A program made the position numbers and the translations under genes. This document shows, piece by piece, positions 1 to 8,408 of a stretch of DNA of 64,000 nucleotides. The notes under the pieces were generated by a model. The model made no database searches. It was not told the origin of the DNA and saw nothing but the letters and a program-made list of their open reading frames with translations. The stretch is from Planctomycetota bacterium (GTDB taxonomy: Bacteria > Planctomycetota > Phycisphaerae > Phycisphaerales > UBA5793): contig CAUJHZ010000070.1 in assembly GCA_963205185.1 (NCBI GenBank), forward strand, positions 49,449 to 113,448. The letters run 5' to 3'. How positions within the stretch are numbered: position 1 is the stretch's first letter; the number at the start of each line of letters is the position of its first letter.

Positions 1-555
1 CCGCTGCCCTTTGACGTCGCCCGGCCGCGCATCATGCCGCGCATTCAGCCCGAGTCGATCTTCCAGCACCTCGATGCCCAACTCGTCGCCCATCAGCCGT
101 TCGTCAACGACACGGTCGTGCTCTACGTCATCGACATGCCGCATCTGACCGTGAGCATCACCGTCGAGCAGATGCTCAAGTGGGGCGTGGATGTCGAAGA
201 GATCGACCGCACGGCGCGGCGGAACCTCAGCGCCTACTCCGATGAACTGAAACTGCGCATCATCGAAGCCGGCAGCGGCGGCAGGGCCGCAATCTTCCAG
301 GAAAACGACGGCTACGACGCCAGCCGCCTGCTGCTGGGCTCGCTGCACGGGCGCCTCGCGCCGGTGCTGGGCTCCAACTTCCTCGTGGCCGCCCCGGCCC
401 GCGATGCGTTCCTCGCGGTGACGGCCGATCCCGCCGAGTTCGCCGAGAAGGTTCACTCGCGCGTCGAGATCGACTACAAGCGCCTGCCGTACCCCATCAC
501 CGACCGCTTCTTCATCGTCACCATGGACGGCATCGCCGGCACCACGGCTGCCTAG
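1..555 (+). CDS. DUF1444 (UPF0354) family protein, 5' end cut off by window
   Basis: The frame is open to the first base of the window, so the N-terminus is missing; the first ATG is at 34, but in-frame codons before it read as protein. The family marker is the segment NDGYDASRLL (around residues 91-100 counted from that ATG), which matches the NDGYDASRIL block that I recall from Bacillus YtpQ-type DUF1444 proteins. No signal peptide or membrane segment is visible in the part seen. Function is unknown across the family. It converges on recA, with about 300 bp of repeat-rich DNA between the two stops. Confidence 0.75.
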   Translation, partial: PLPFDVARPRIMPRIQPESIFQHLDAQLVAHQPFVNDTVVLYVIDMPHLTVSITVEQMLKWGVDVEEIDRTARRNLSAYSDELKLRIIEAGSGGRAAIFQENDGYDASRLLLGSLHGRLAPVLGSNFLVAAPARDAFLAVTADPAEFAEKVHSRVEIDYKRLPYPITDRFFIVTMDGIAGTTAA

Positions 556-564
556 TCTGTCTTA

Positions 565-603
565 CTCCCCTCTCCCCTGGGGAGAGGGGCCGGGGGTGAG
601 GGC
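565..603 (+). repeat. REP-like palindromic repeat, copy 1
   Basis: A palindrome (CCCCTCTCCCC/GGGGAGAGGGG) is followed by a tail GCCGGGGGTGAGGGC. Two further copies lie at 771-804 (opposite orientation) and 819-856. The three fill the space between two convergent genes and could end transcription from both sides. Confidence 0.8.
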
Positions 604-770
604 CGGCGTGCAATCGCGCGCGTGTAGGCACTGAACATTCGAAGCTGAATCTCAGCCGCGCGGTGGGCGATTTGAAACTTCCAAGGCGACTTGTCCGCGC
701 TGGACTCGTGCCTTGCGCTTGCCTCTTCAGTCTGGCTATCTCTCGCGCTTCGCGCGCCGTCGAACGGCGG

Positions 771-804
771 CCCTCACCCTGACCCTCTCCCAGGGGGAGA
801 GGGA
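771..804 (-). repeat. REP-like palindromic repeat, copy 2 (inverted)
   Basis: This is the same palindrome plus GTGAGGG tail as copies 1 and 3, in reverse orientation and with a slightly different core (CCCTCTCCC/GGGAGAGGG). Confidence 0.75.
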
Positions 805-818
805 ACGGTGTCGCTTCG

Positions 819-856
819 CTCCCCTCTCCCCGGGGGAGAGGGGCCGGGGGTGAGGG
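819..856 (+). repeat. REP-like palindromic repeat, copy 3
   Basis: Nearly identical to copy 1, including the GCCGGGGGTGAGGGC tail. It stops 5 bp before the recA stop codon, so it lies directly in the 3' untranslated region of recA. Confidence 0.8.
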
Positions 857-861
857 CGCCG

Positions 862-2043
862 CTACTTCTTCGACTTGCCTGTTGGCTTGGCGTCTTCGGG
901 TTCTGCCGCGGTCTCGATGGGCGCGGCCGGTTCCGTTACGGCGCCCGCTTTCACGAGCACCTTGCGGCGGATCTCTTCGAAGAGTTCGGGATTGTCCTTG
1001 AGGAACTGCTTGGAGTTCTCGCGGCCCTGGCCGAGGCGGATGTCGCCGTACGAATACCACGCGCCGGACTTCTGAACGATGTTCTCCTTGTCGGCGAGGT
1101 CGATGAGATCGCCTGCGGCGGAAATGCCCTCGGTGAACATGATGTCGAATTCGGCATCACGAAACGGCGGCGCGACCTTGTTCTTCACCACGCGAGCCCG
1201 CACGCGGTTGCCAACGTTCTGATCCCCGTCCTTGATCGAACTGATGCGGCGGATGTCGATGCGCACGGATGAGTAGAACTTCAGCGCGCGGCCGCCGGGC
1301 GTGGTCTCGGGCGAGCCGAACATCACGCCGATCTTCTCGCGGATCTGGTTAATGAAGATGACGGTGGTCTTGCTCTTGGAGATGGCGCCGGTGAGTTTGC
1401 GCAGCGCCTGGCTCATCAGGCGGGCCTGCAGGCCCACGTGCGTGTCGCCCATCTCGCCTTCGATTTCAGCGCGCGGGATCAGTGCCGCCACCGAGTCCAC
1501 CACGACGACGTCCACGGCGTTGGAGCGCACGAGCAGTTCGCAGATCTCCATCGCCTGCTCGCCGGTGTCGGGCTGGCTGACGAGCAGTTCATCGACGTTG
1601 ACGCCCAGCCGCCGCGCCCACGAGGGGTCGAGCGCGTGTTCGGCGTCGATGAACGCGGCCACGCCGCCAGCCTTTTGCGCGCTGGCGACCACGTGCAGAG
1701 CCAGCGTGGTCTTGCCGGATGATTCGGGACCGAACAGCTCCGCCACGCGACCACGCGGCACGCCGCGGCCGCCGAGCGCCAGGTCGAGACTGATCGCGCC
1801 GGTGCTGATGCCCTCAATGGCCTGGATGTTCTGGCCGTCGAGTTTCATGATCGCGCCCTTGCCGAACGCCCGTTCGATCTGGGTGATGGTGCGCTCGAGC
1901 GCCTGGGTGCGGCCGGCGATGTCGCGTTCGGTGGCGGCGGTGCTCATGTCGGATGGTGTTCCTTTTCTGGGCAGGGAGCCTGAAGTGGCCGAGGGCCGGG
2001 ATGTGCGACCGTTGGCGGCGGCTTTGCTTTCAATCATAACCAT
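862..2043 (-). CDS. recA: Recombinase RecA
   Basis: RecA is the ATP-driven strand-exchange protein of homologous recombination and the SOS co-protease. The sequence has the family core in order: GPESSGKTT (Walker A, around residue 108 of this call), [18 protein letters not shown] (Walker B), and [27 protein letters not shown] split across the L2 region. The tail is lysine- and glutamate-rich. The start at 2043 was chosen because AAGGAG lies 6 nt upstream; it gives 393 residues. An alternative ATG at 1947 gives the usual length of about 361 residues but has only AAAGGA 12 nt away. An in-frame ATG at 2115 also exists. Residues before 1947 are low-complexity. Confidence 0.95.
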   Translation of the reverse strand: MVMIESKAAANGRTSRPSATSGSLPRKGTPSDMSTAATERDIAGRTQALERTITQIERAFGKGAIMKLDGQNIQAIEGISTGAISLDLALGGRGVPRGRVAELFGPESSGKTTLALHVVASAQKAGGVAAFIDAEHALDPSWARRLGVNVDELLVSQPDTGEQAMEICELLVRSNAVDVVVVDSVAALIPRAEIEGEMGDTHVGLQARLMSQALRKLTGAISKSKTTVIFINQIREKIGVMFGSPETTPGGRALKFYSSVRIDIRRISSIKDGDQNVGNRVRARVVKNKVAPPFRDAEFDIMFTEGISAAGDLIDLADKENIVQKSGAWYSYGDIRLGQGRENSKQFLKDNPELFEEIRRKVLVKAGAVTEPAAPIETAAEPEDAKPTGKSKK

Positions 2044-2153
2044 GGCTTGCTCCTTCTCTGCGGCAGCGTCGATAACCGGGAAATCGTCAGGTGAGGCCAT
2101 CGGAAGCGCCCTCATGTTCGGTTTCCGATAGGATTGCAGGATATCGACAGGAA

Positions 2154-2177
2154 GTCAACAAAAAAGTGAACAAAAAC
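2154..2177 (-). promoter_or_regulatory. Tandem 12-bp direct repeat upstream of recA; possible operator
   Basis: Two adjacent 12-mers, GTCAACAAAAAA and GTGAACAAAAAC, differ at two positions and sit 111-134 bp upstream of the chosen recA start. Read on the recA strand they give GTTC-N8-GTTG. This resembles the direct-repeat SOS boxes (GTTC-N7-GTTC) of alphaproteobacteria, but with a spacing of 8. TTGACT in the same strand overlaps one repeat and could be a -35 element. An operator role is inference. Confidence 0.4.
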
Positions 2178-2291
2178 CGTACGTCCACCGAAAAACGCCC
2201 GTGGATCGGCCGCAAAAAGGCGCAGAAGCCTCAAAAAAGCCCGGATCGAGGTAGCGGCGAGCGTGGGAATGCGCACCGTGGGACCGCGGGG

Positions 2292-4973
2292 CTAACTCGA
2301 CTGGTCTGCGATCTCGCGCAGGCGTCGCAGGGCGTCGAAGGCCTGCAGCGGCGTCAGGCCGTCGAAGTCGAGCCGGCGCAATTCGTCGAGCACCGGGCTG
2401 GCGACGAATTCGGTGAACAGGTGCAGCTGGGCCTCGCCGCGGCTGGGCCCGCCGCCGCCGGCGGCGCCGCGCAACTTGCCGTTGGTCCGCTCGGTGTGCA
2501 CCTCGAGTGTGTCGAGCAGGCCCAGGGCCCGCTGCACGACGCTGCTGGGCAGGCCGGCGATCTTGGCCACGTGAATGCCGTAACTGCGATCCGTGCGCCC
2601 GGGCACGATCCGATAGAGGAAGATGATCTCATCGGCCCACTCGCGCACCGCCACGTGCAGGTTGCACACGTTCCGGTCCTGCTCGGCGATCGAGGTCAGT
2701 TCGTGGTAGTGCGTGGCGAAGAGCGTGAGGGCCCTGGTGCGTGCAAGTTGTTCGGCGATCGCCCACGCGAGGCTCAGGCCGTCTAGCGTCGAGGTGCCGC
2801 GACCGATCTCGTCGAGGATGACAAGGCTGCGCTCCGTGGCGTGGTGGAGGATGTTGGCCGTTTCGGTCATTTCGACCATGAACGTCGAGCGGCCTGCGTG
2901 CAGTTCATCGCTGGCGCCGATGCGCGTGAAGATGCGATCGGTCAGCCCGATCGCGGCTGACTCGGCCGGCACGAACGAACCCGTGTGCGCCAGCAGGGCG
3001 ATGATCGCGATCTGGCGGATGTAGGTGGATTTGCCCGCCATGTTGGGCCCGGTGATCAGCGCCAGCGTAGCCGGCTGCGCGGCTGCGTCAGCGTCGGGTT
3101 CCTCGCATCCGACGCCCAAGCGGCAGTCGTTGGGAACGAACCGGTCTTTGAGAATCTCGTCGAGCACCGGGTGCCGCCCCGCCACGACATCGATGCAGTT
3201 CTCTCTGACGATGCTTGGGCGCACGTAGCGGCCGCGCACCGCCTGCTCGGCGAAGCCGCGCAGCACATCGAGTTCCGCCACGAGGCGCGCGAATTGCGCC
3301 AGCGCCGCCGCGTGGCCCGCCGCCTCACGACACATCTGCGCAAAGAGCACCTGCTCGCGGTCGATCGCGCGATCGCGCGCGGTGAGGATCTTGCTTTCAA
3401 ACTCCTTGAGATCAGGTGTAATGTAGCGCTCGGCGTTCTTGAGCGTCTGCTTGCGCGAGAACGTGTCGGGCACGCGGCTGGAATGCACCGCGGTGACTTC
3501 GATGTAGTAGCCGAACACGCGGTTGTAGCCGACCTTGAGCGAGTTGATCCCCGTGGATTCGATCAGCTTCTTCTGATAGCGAGCCAGCCAATCGTTCGCG
3601 TCGGTCTGCAGCGAACGGCACTCATCGAGTTGGCTGTCCACCCCCTCGCGCACGAGCCCGCCCTCGCGCAGGTGATTGGGCGGGCTGTCCACGCAGCGCT
3701 GCACGATCGACTCGCCCAGCGCCTGAATAGCGCCGCCGAGCCCATCGAGGCTCTCGGCCAGCGGGTGCAGCGCCACGTTGGCGGCCAGCAGCGTGTGCAG
3801 ATCGTCCAGCGCCGCCGCTGACCGGCCCAGCGCGACCAGGTCGCGCGGCGTGGCCCGGCCCATGTTCATGCGCCCCGCGATTCGCGCCACGTCGTTCATC
3901 GCGCCCAGCCGCTCGCCCAGCAGCCGGGCCGTCTCGCGATCTTCCATGAGCGCTTCGACCGTCTGCTGGCGGGCGCTGATGGCGTCGATGTCGCGCAGGG
4001 GAAAGCAGAGCCAGTCGCGCAGCAGCCGCTTGCCCATCGGCGTGCGGACGTGGCGGAGGAACACGCCCATGAGCGAGCCGTCCGTCTCGCCCGTGCGCAT
4101 GGTGCGCTCGACTTCAAGACTGCGCAGGCTCGTGGCGTCGATGGTCAGGTAGCCGGCCAACGCGCGGCGGATCGGCGGGCGGACGTGCGCCAGGCGCGCG
4201 CCCTGCTCGGGCCCGCCCTGCGTTTCGCCCAGGTAGCGCAGCAGCGCCCCGGCGGGCGCCAGGCCCGGATCATCATCGGCCAGGCCGAAGCCCGCGAGCG
4301 TCGCCACGCCGAAGTGCCGGCACAGCGCTTCGTGCCCGTCGCTGTGGCGAAACTGCCACGACGGCCGGCCGGTCAGCGCGCATGAACTCGCCTCGCGCAC
4401 CGCCGCGACGCGCGGCGGAGGCTCACCGGTGGCCGTCTCTGCGTAGAGCAGTTCATCCACGCCGAGTCGGTTCACTTCATCCCCCAGCGCCCCGGCGCCG
4501 ACATCGACAATCTCGAACGAGCCGGTGGAGAGTTCCGCCAGCGCCAGCACCGCCGGTGAATCATCTCCCGCTTCGGTAAACAACACCGCCGCGACGTGAT
4601 TCGACCGCGCATCGTCGAGCAGCGTCTCATCAACGAGCGTGCCCGCCGTGAGCACGCGCGTCACGGCCCGATCGACTACGCCCTTGGCCTCGCGCGGGTC
4701 CTGCACCTGGTCGGCCACAGCCACGCGATAGCCCATCTCGATCATCCGCCGCAGGTAGTTCTCCACGGCGTGGTAGGGGACGCCCGCCATCGGCACGCCC
4801 TTGGTGCGCTCGGTCAGCGTGATGCCCAGCACCTTGTGCACGAGCAGGGCGTCATCGAAGAACATCTCGTAGAAGTCACCCATGCGAAAGAAGAGCACGC
4901 ACTCGGGGTGCTGCTTCTTGAACGCCATGTACTGGCGCATCGCCGGAGTGTCGGTCGGGTCGCTGGCGGACAT
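2292..4973 (-). CDS. mutS: DNA mismatch repair protein MutS
   Basis: MutS recognises base mismatches and small loops and starts mismatch repair with MutL. At 893 residues it is the usual length for MutS1. The mismatch-contact motif F34-Y35-E36 lies in GDFYEMF. The C-terminal ABC-type ATPase has Walker A GPNMAGKST (around residue 643), signature-region STFMVEM and Walker B LVILDEIGRGTST (around residue 720), followed by TLFATHYHEL. The start is MSASDPTD. recA lies downstream on the same strand, about 250 bp away. mutL is not in the window. Confidence 0.97.
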   Translation of the reverse strand: MSASDPTDTPAMRQYMAFKKQHPECVLFFRMGDFYEMFFDDALLVHKVLGITLTERTKGVPMAGVPYHAVENYLRRMIEMGYRVAVADQVQDPREAKGVVDRAVTRVLTAGTLVDETLLDDARSNHVAAVLFTEAGDDSPAVLALAELSTGSFEIVDVGAGALGDEVNRLGVDELLYAETATGEPPPRVAAVREASSCALTGRPSWQFRHSDGHEALCRHFGVATLAGFGLADDDPGLAPAGALLRYLGETQGGPEQGARLAHVRPPIRRALAGYLTIDATSLRSLEVERTMRTGETDGSLMGVFLRHVRTPMGKRLLRDWLCFPLRDIDAISARQQTVEALMEDRETARLLGERLGAMNDVARIAGRMNMGRATPRDLVALGRSAAALDDLHTLLAANVALHPLAESLDGLGGAIQALGESIVQRCVDSPPNHLREGGLVREGVDSQLDECRSLQTDANDWLARYQKKLIESTGINSLKVGYNRVFGYYIEVTAVHSSRVPDTFSRKQTLKNAERYITPDLKEFESKILTARDRAIDREQVLFAQMCREAAGHAAALAQFARLVAELDVLRGFAEQAVRGRYVRPSIVRENCIDVVAGRHPVLDEILKDRFVPNDCRLGVGCEEPDADAAAQPATLALITGPNMAGKSTYIRQIAIIALLAHTGSFVPAESAAIGLTDRIFTRIGASDELHAGRSTFMVEMTETANILHHATERSLVILDEIGRGTSTLDGLSLAWAIAEQLARTRALTLFATHYHELTSIAEQDRNVCNLHVAVREWADEIIFLYRIVPGRTDRSYGIHVAKIAGLPSSVVQRALGLLDTLEVHTERTNGKLRGAAGGGGPSRGEAQLHLFTEFVASPVLDELRRLDFDGLTPLQAFDALRRLREIADQSS

Positions 4974-5091
4974 GATCGCGTCAGTTTAGGAGGCCGCTGT
5001 CGCCCGGCTGAACCGGCGCCAATCGATTCCGGGCTCGTGAACGGCGTTCCGCTCACCCCCGCAGGAGTCCGCCGGGACCCTGAACGATTGA

Positions 5092-5700
5092 CTACGTCGC
5101 GCGCAGCAGCGGCCGCGGCAATCCCAGGAAGTTCGCCAGCAGCATTGGTCCGTCAACGGTGAGGAAGCTCTCGGGGTGGAACTGCACGCCATCGAGCGGC
5201 GCCGCGCCGGCCGGGCCCTTCCAGCGCAGGGCCATCACCACGCCTTCTTCGGTCCACGCCGAGATCTCGAATTGATCGAGCGGGATCGTGTCGCGCTGCA
5301 CAATCAGGCTGTGGTAGCGCGTCGCCACGAATGGGTTGGGCAGGCCTTCGAAGATGCCGCGCGCGTCGTGGTGCACGAGCGACGTCTTGCCGTGCATGAT
5401 GCGGTCGGCCCGGCACACGACCATGCCGTGGCTCGCGCCGATGCACTGGTGACCCAGGCACACGCCCAGCAGCGGCACGCGGCCGCGAAACGCCTTCACC
5501 ACCTCATTGCACACGCCGGCCTCGTTGGGCGTGCACGGACCGGGCGAGAGCACGATGCGATCGGGCGAGAGTCGCTCGATCTCGTCGATGCTGATCTCGT
5601 CGTTGCGCGCCACGCGCAAGTCTGCCGCCGCATCGAGTTCGCCAATGCGCTGCACGAGGTTGAACGTGAAGCTGTCGTAATTGTCGATGAGCAGGATCAT
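5092..5700 (-). CDS. trpG: Glutamine amidotransferase subunit TrpG/PabA
   Basis: This class I glutamine amidotransferase supplies ammonia from glutamine to anthranilate synthase (TrpE) or aminodeoxychorismate synthase (PabB). The family opening MILLIDNYDSFTFNL is present, followed by the oxyanion loop LSPGPCTPNEAG, the nucleophile C81 in GVCLGHQ, and the His-Glu pair in FHPES near the end. It has 202 residues. The start at 5700 matches the family N-terminus; an upstream in-frame extension is rejected. No trpE or pabB lies beside it, so the choice between tryptophan and folate synthesis cannot be made; a shared enzyme is possible. Confidence 0.93.
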   Translation of the reverse strand: MILLIDNYDSFTFNLVQRIGELDAAADLRVARNDEISIDEIERLSPDRIVLSPGPCTPNEAGVCNEVVKAFRGRVPLLGVCLGHQCIGASHGMVVCRADRIMHGKTSLVHHDARGIFEGLPNPFVATRYHSLIVQRDTIPLDQFEISAWTEEGVVMALRWKGPAGAAPLDGVQFHPESFLTVDGPMLLANFLGLPRPLLRAT

Positions 5701-5740
5701 CGGCGAAGATGATAGGTGCCCGCAGCGCCGCCCAGCGGCC

Positions 5741-6670
5741 TCAGAATCCAATGCTCACGCTCATGCCCAGAAAGACGGAGGGGTCGGCGTCGTAGTCGCG
5801 CGAGGCGAGCCCGTTGCGGTTCGACACTTCAAACGACTGGAACAGCATCGCGCCGCCGATGACGTTGATTGACACGCTTTCGCTGGGCCGGCGCGAGTAG
5901 CGCACGAATACGGGCACGGCGGTGTCTTCAACCACCGCCGCCAGTTGAGGCGATGAATCATCCAGGCGGAAGCGGCGATTCTCCCATGCAGCGCCGAAGG
6001 CCAGTTCGCTCTGCTCGTCGAGCGCCATGATGAACTCACCCATCGAGCCGCTCGACGCGAAACGCCACTGCTCGTTGAAGCGCCAGTTGACATTGATGAC
6101 CGGCAGCACCAGAACGTCGTCTTCGATCTGGCTGCTCGCCGCGACGCCGACGCCGATCGACCGCCCCTCGCCCATGCTCCACGACACGCCGCCGACGCCG
6201 CCGATCGTGCCCGCGTCGCTCACATCCACCCCCGACTCGCCCGCGACCCGGCCGCGCACGCCGGCGAACCACGACCAGTCGCTGTCGGTGGCCACGTACG
6301 CCGTCAGTCCCAGATCGAGAATGTGGATGTCCGCGAAGGGATCGTTCGTGCCGGCCAGCAAGATGTTGGGCCGGTCGAAGTCGTAGCGGCTGTACTCGTA
6401 GCCGAGCCCCAGCGCCAGGCGTATCCGGTCGGTCGCTTCCCACTCGGCCTTGGCGCCGACGCTTCCGCGAAAGACGCGAAAGTCCCCGTTGCCGCCATCA
6501 AGGCCGGTGTCGAACTGGTAGCGGAAGCGCGGCGAGAGGGTGAAGGTGATGTCGCTGGATTCGTCAGCCTGCTCGGGCGACGCCTGCTGGTCGTCGTCCT
6601 GCGCGAGCACGGGGAAGGCGATGCAAAGCGAAAGCGCGGCAGTGATAAACGCGGGGGTGGCTTTGGACAT
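5741..6670 (-). CDS. Outer-membrane beta-barrel protein (DUF6268-like)
   Basis: The first 24 residues form a signal peptide (positive start, hydrophobic core, VLAQ end). The mature protein has alternating amphipathic strands rich in aromatic and small residues, for example FRYQFDTGLDGG and LALGLGYEYSRYDFD, and ends in a terminal strand SVFLGMSVSIGF with a C-terminal phenylalanine. Those are the usual signs of an outer-membrane barrel. No catalytic motif is visible. Assignment to DUF6268 is from general resemblance. It could be a passive pore or a structural barrel. Confidence 0.65.
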   Translation of the reverse strand: MSKATPAFITAALSLCIAFPVLAQDDDQQASPEQADESSDITFTLSPRFRYQFDTGLDGGNGDFRVFRGSVGAKAEWEATDRIRLALGLGYEYSRYDFDRPNILLAGTNDPFADIHILDLGLTAYVATDSDWSWFAGVRGRVAGESGVDVSDAGTIGGVGGVSWSMGEGRSIGVGVAASSQIEDDVLVLPVINVNWRFNEQWRFASSGSMGEFIMALDEQSELAFGAAWENRRFRLDDSSPQLAAVVEDTAVPVFVRYSRRPSESVSINVIGGAMLFQSFEVSNRNGLASRDYDADPSVFLGMSVSIGF

Positions 6671-6732
6671 GTGGTTCCTCGAAGGACGGGATTGTACCCG
6701 ACGGTGCAGTGCCGCGGGTCGTCCGTTGGCAT

Positions 6733-7386
6733 CTAGCGCCAGACTGGGCCGTCAAAGACGAGTTTGATCGAATCCGGGTCGCCTGCGCTGTGTTCATCTC
6801 CCGGGGGGATGCGCCAGAAGCGCCGCTTCCAGACGTTCGTGGCCGCGCTCAGGTCCGTCGCCTCCACCCAGAAGGACTCACCGGAGTGCTCGATGTGAAA
6901 AAGGCGCCCGCGTTCGATCGGTCGCTGCTCCCCGATTTCGTCCCGCCCCACTGTATCGAGCAGACGGCGCACCTCCGCGCGGGCCGCGTCAAGCTTGATT
7001 CCAAACTCAGCCAGGGCCAGCGCGGCGATTCCGTCATGCTCGCAAATCATGCCGAGAAGCATGTGCTCGGTGCCCACGTAGTTGCAGTTCAAACCGCGCG
7101 CTTCTTTGATTGCAAACTCGATTACTTTTTTGGCGCGCGGAGTCTGGGGAAGTTTGCCCATTGGCACGACATCAGACCCGGCTTTCATCAGGACTTCGAG
7201 CTTTCGACGCACCGCGAGCGGATCGACACCGAGGTTCAGGAGTACGTGGTATCCCACGCCAGTTCCTTCTTTGAGCAGATCCAGCAGCATGTGCTCCGTG
7301 CCGATGTATTCGTGGTCGAAACGCTGGGCCTCCTGGTTGGCCAGAGCCATGACCTTGCGGGAGCGATCGGTAAACCGTTCGAACAT
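6733..7386 (-). CDS. Stand-alone Clp N-terminal domain protein
   Basis: The first 145 residues form two Clp-N repeats typical of ClpC: MFERFTDRSRKVMALANQEAQ then EYIGTEHMLLDLLKEGTG, and a second unit starting at TPRAKKVIEFAIKEA with NYVGTEHMLLGMICE. There is no Walker A, no AAA+ module and no ClpP loop. The last 70 residues are unrelated and include a tryptophan-rich stretch. The N-domain of ClpC binds adaptors such as MecA and arginine-phosphorylated substrates, so a role as adaptor or decoy is inferred. ClpC itself is not in the window. It is divergent from rpmI. Confidence 0.85.
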   Translation of the reverse strand: MFERFTDRSRKVMALANQEAQRFDHEYIGTEHMLLDLLKEGTGVGYHVLLNLGVDPLAVRRKLEVLMKAGSDVVPMGKLPQTPRAKKVIEFAIKEARGLNCNYVGTEHMLLGMICEHDGIAALALAEFGIKLDAARAEVRRLLDTVGRDEIGEQRPIERGRLFHIEHSGESFWVEATDLSAATNVWKRRFWRIPPGDEHSAGDPDSIKLVFDGPVWR

Positions 7387-7502
7387 CGCGGATCTCCTTC
7401 TCTCGGAGTCGGTCTCAGTCTAGGTGCCCCGCGGCGACCACCCGTGGACTCCCCGGCCAGCGGTAGCCTCTCCGCCGCGGGGTGGCCGTCGGCCGGCGGG
7501 GA

Positions 7503-7530
7503 TTGACTCCGCCCGGTTTGGGCCTAGCCT
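7503..7530 (+). promoter_or_regulatory. Candidate sigma-70 promoter for rpmI-rplT
   Basis: TTGACT (7503-7508) and TAGCCT (7525-7530) are separated by 16 bp and lie 46 bp before the rpmI start. The -35 matches at five of six positions and the -10 at three of six. Confidence 0.4.
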
Positions 7531-7575
7531 TGGGGTCTCGAAACAGGTCAGGACCAGACGGTTCGGAGCACGGTC

Positions 7576-7827
7576 ATGCATGGATTTCGCCCGCATAAGG
7601 GGCTTCAAAAGCGAGTGACGGTTACCCGCAACGGCAAGGTGAAGCACGCCAAAGTCGGCCAGCGGCACCGCAAGAGCCTGCACAACAGCGCCCAGAACCG
7701 CCAGTTGCGCCAGCACAAGGTCGCCACCGAGGTCGAGCGCAAGCGTCTTCGCAAGCTGCTCAACTTCCGCATCCGCCCCGACAAGGTGCGCGATGCCGAG
7801 GGCAACGTGGTCAAGGCCGAGGCCTGA
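7576..7827 (+). CDS. rpmI: 50S ribosomal protein bL35
   Basis: bL35 is a small basic protein of the large ribosomal subunit. The family core is clear: HKGLQKRVTVTRNGKVKHAK then GQRHRKSLHNS. At 83 residues it is about 18 longer than the usual 64-66, because of a C-terminal tail (IRPDKVRDAEGNVVKAEA). The usual upstream partner infC (IF3) is absent here; instead a divergent Clp-N gene precedes it. rplT follows 121 bp downstream on the same strand. Confidence 0.95.
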   Translation: MHGFRPHKGLQKRVTVTRNGKVKHAKVGQRHRKSLHNSAQNRQLRQHKVATEVERKRLRKLLNFRIRPDKVRDAEGNVVKAEA

Positions 7828-7948
7828 GACGGCAGGGGAGTGACGAAAACACAACAGGTGCGAGCCGGGATGACAAGCGTCTGATTCGCGGCAGTCTCCA
7901 TGAGGAGGCGGCGAGCCGGGCCCCCGTCCTTGCCCAGGAGTTTGAACG

Positions 7949-8323
7949 ATGCCTCGTACACGCAAGGGCGCTGCCCGCAACAAGGCCCGCAAGCGAATTC
8001 TCCGCGAAGCCCGCGGCTATTACGGAACCAAGTCCCGCCACAAGCAACAGGCCAAGAACGCCCTGACGCGCGCCGGCGTGTTCGCCCGTCGCGACCGCCG
8101 GGCCCGCAAGCGCGACTTCCGCCGCCTGTGGATCACGCGCATCAGCGCCGCGTGCAAGATGCGCGGCCTGCGCTACAGCCAGTTCATCAACGGCGCCCAG
8201 CTCGCGGGCATCCTGCTCAATCGCAAGATGCTCAGCCAGATCGCCATCGAGGATCCGGGCGCGTTCGACCAGATCTGCGAAATGGCCAAGGCGTCTTCGA
8301 CGGCGACGGTCGCCAGCGCCTGA
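7949..8323 (+). CDS. rplT: 50S ribosomal protein bL20
   Basis: bL20 is an early assembly protein of the 50S subunit. The sequence matches throughout: ARKRILREARGYYGTKSR, FARRDRRARKRDFRRLWITRI and GLRYSQFINGAQLAGI. Length is 124 residues, with a short extra tail. An AGGAG lies a suitable distance before the ATG. In other bacteria L20 can repress this operon through its leader; no leader fold was identified here. A strong terminator follows at 8352. Confidence 0.97.
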   Translation: MPRTRKGAARNKARKRILREARGYYGTKSRHKQQAKNALTRAGVFARRDRRARKRDFRRLWITRISAACKMRGLRYSQFINGAQLAGILLNRKMLSQIAIEDPGAFDQICEMAKASSTATVASA

Positions 8324-8351
8324 TCGGCTTCATGCCTTCACCCGAGTTTCA

Positions 8352-8385
8352 AACGCAGCGCCGCCCGACCGGCGCTGCGTTTTTC
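8352..8385 (+). terminator. Rho-independent terminator after rplT
   Basis: A perfect 12-bp stem (8352-8363 with 8370-8381), a 6-nt loop and a T-run end the rpmI-rplT unit 28 bp after the rplT stop. Confidence 0.9.
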
Positions 8386-8408
8386 CTGCGCCCTACCATC
8401 GTGGCGTC

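Noticed and set aside
2085..2115. recA start at 2115
   Set aside because: No ribosome-binding site there; ATG 2043 has AAGGAG at good spacing.
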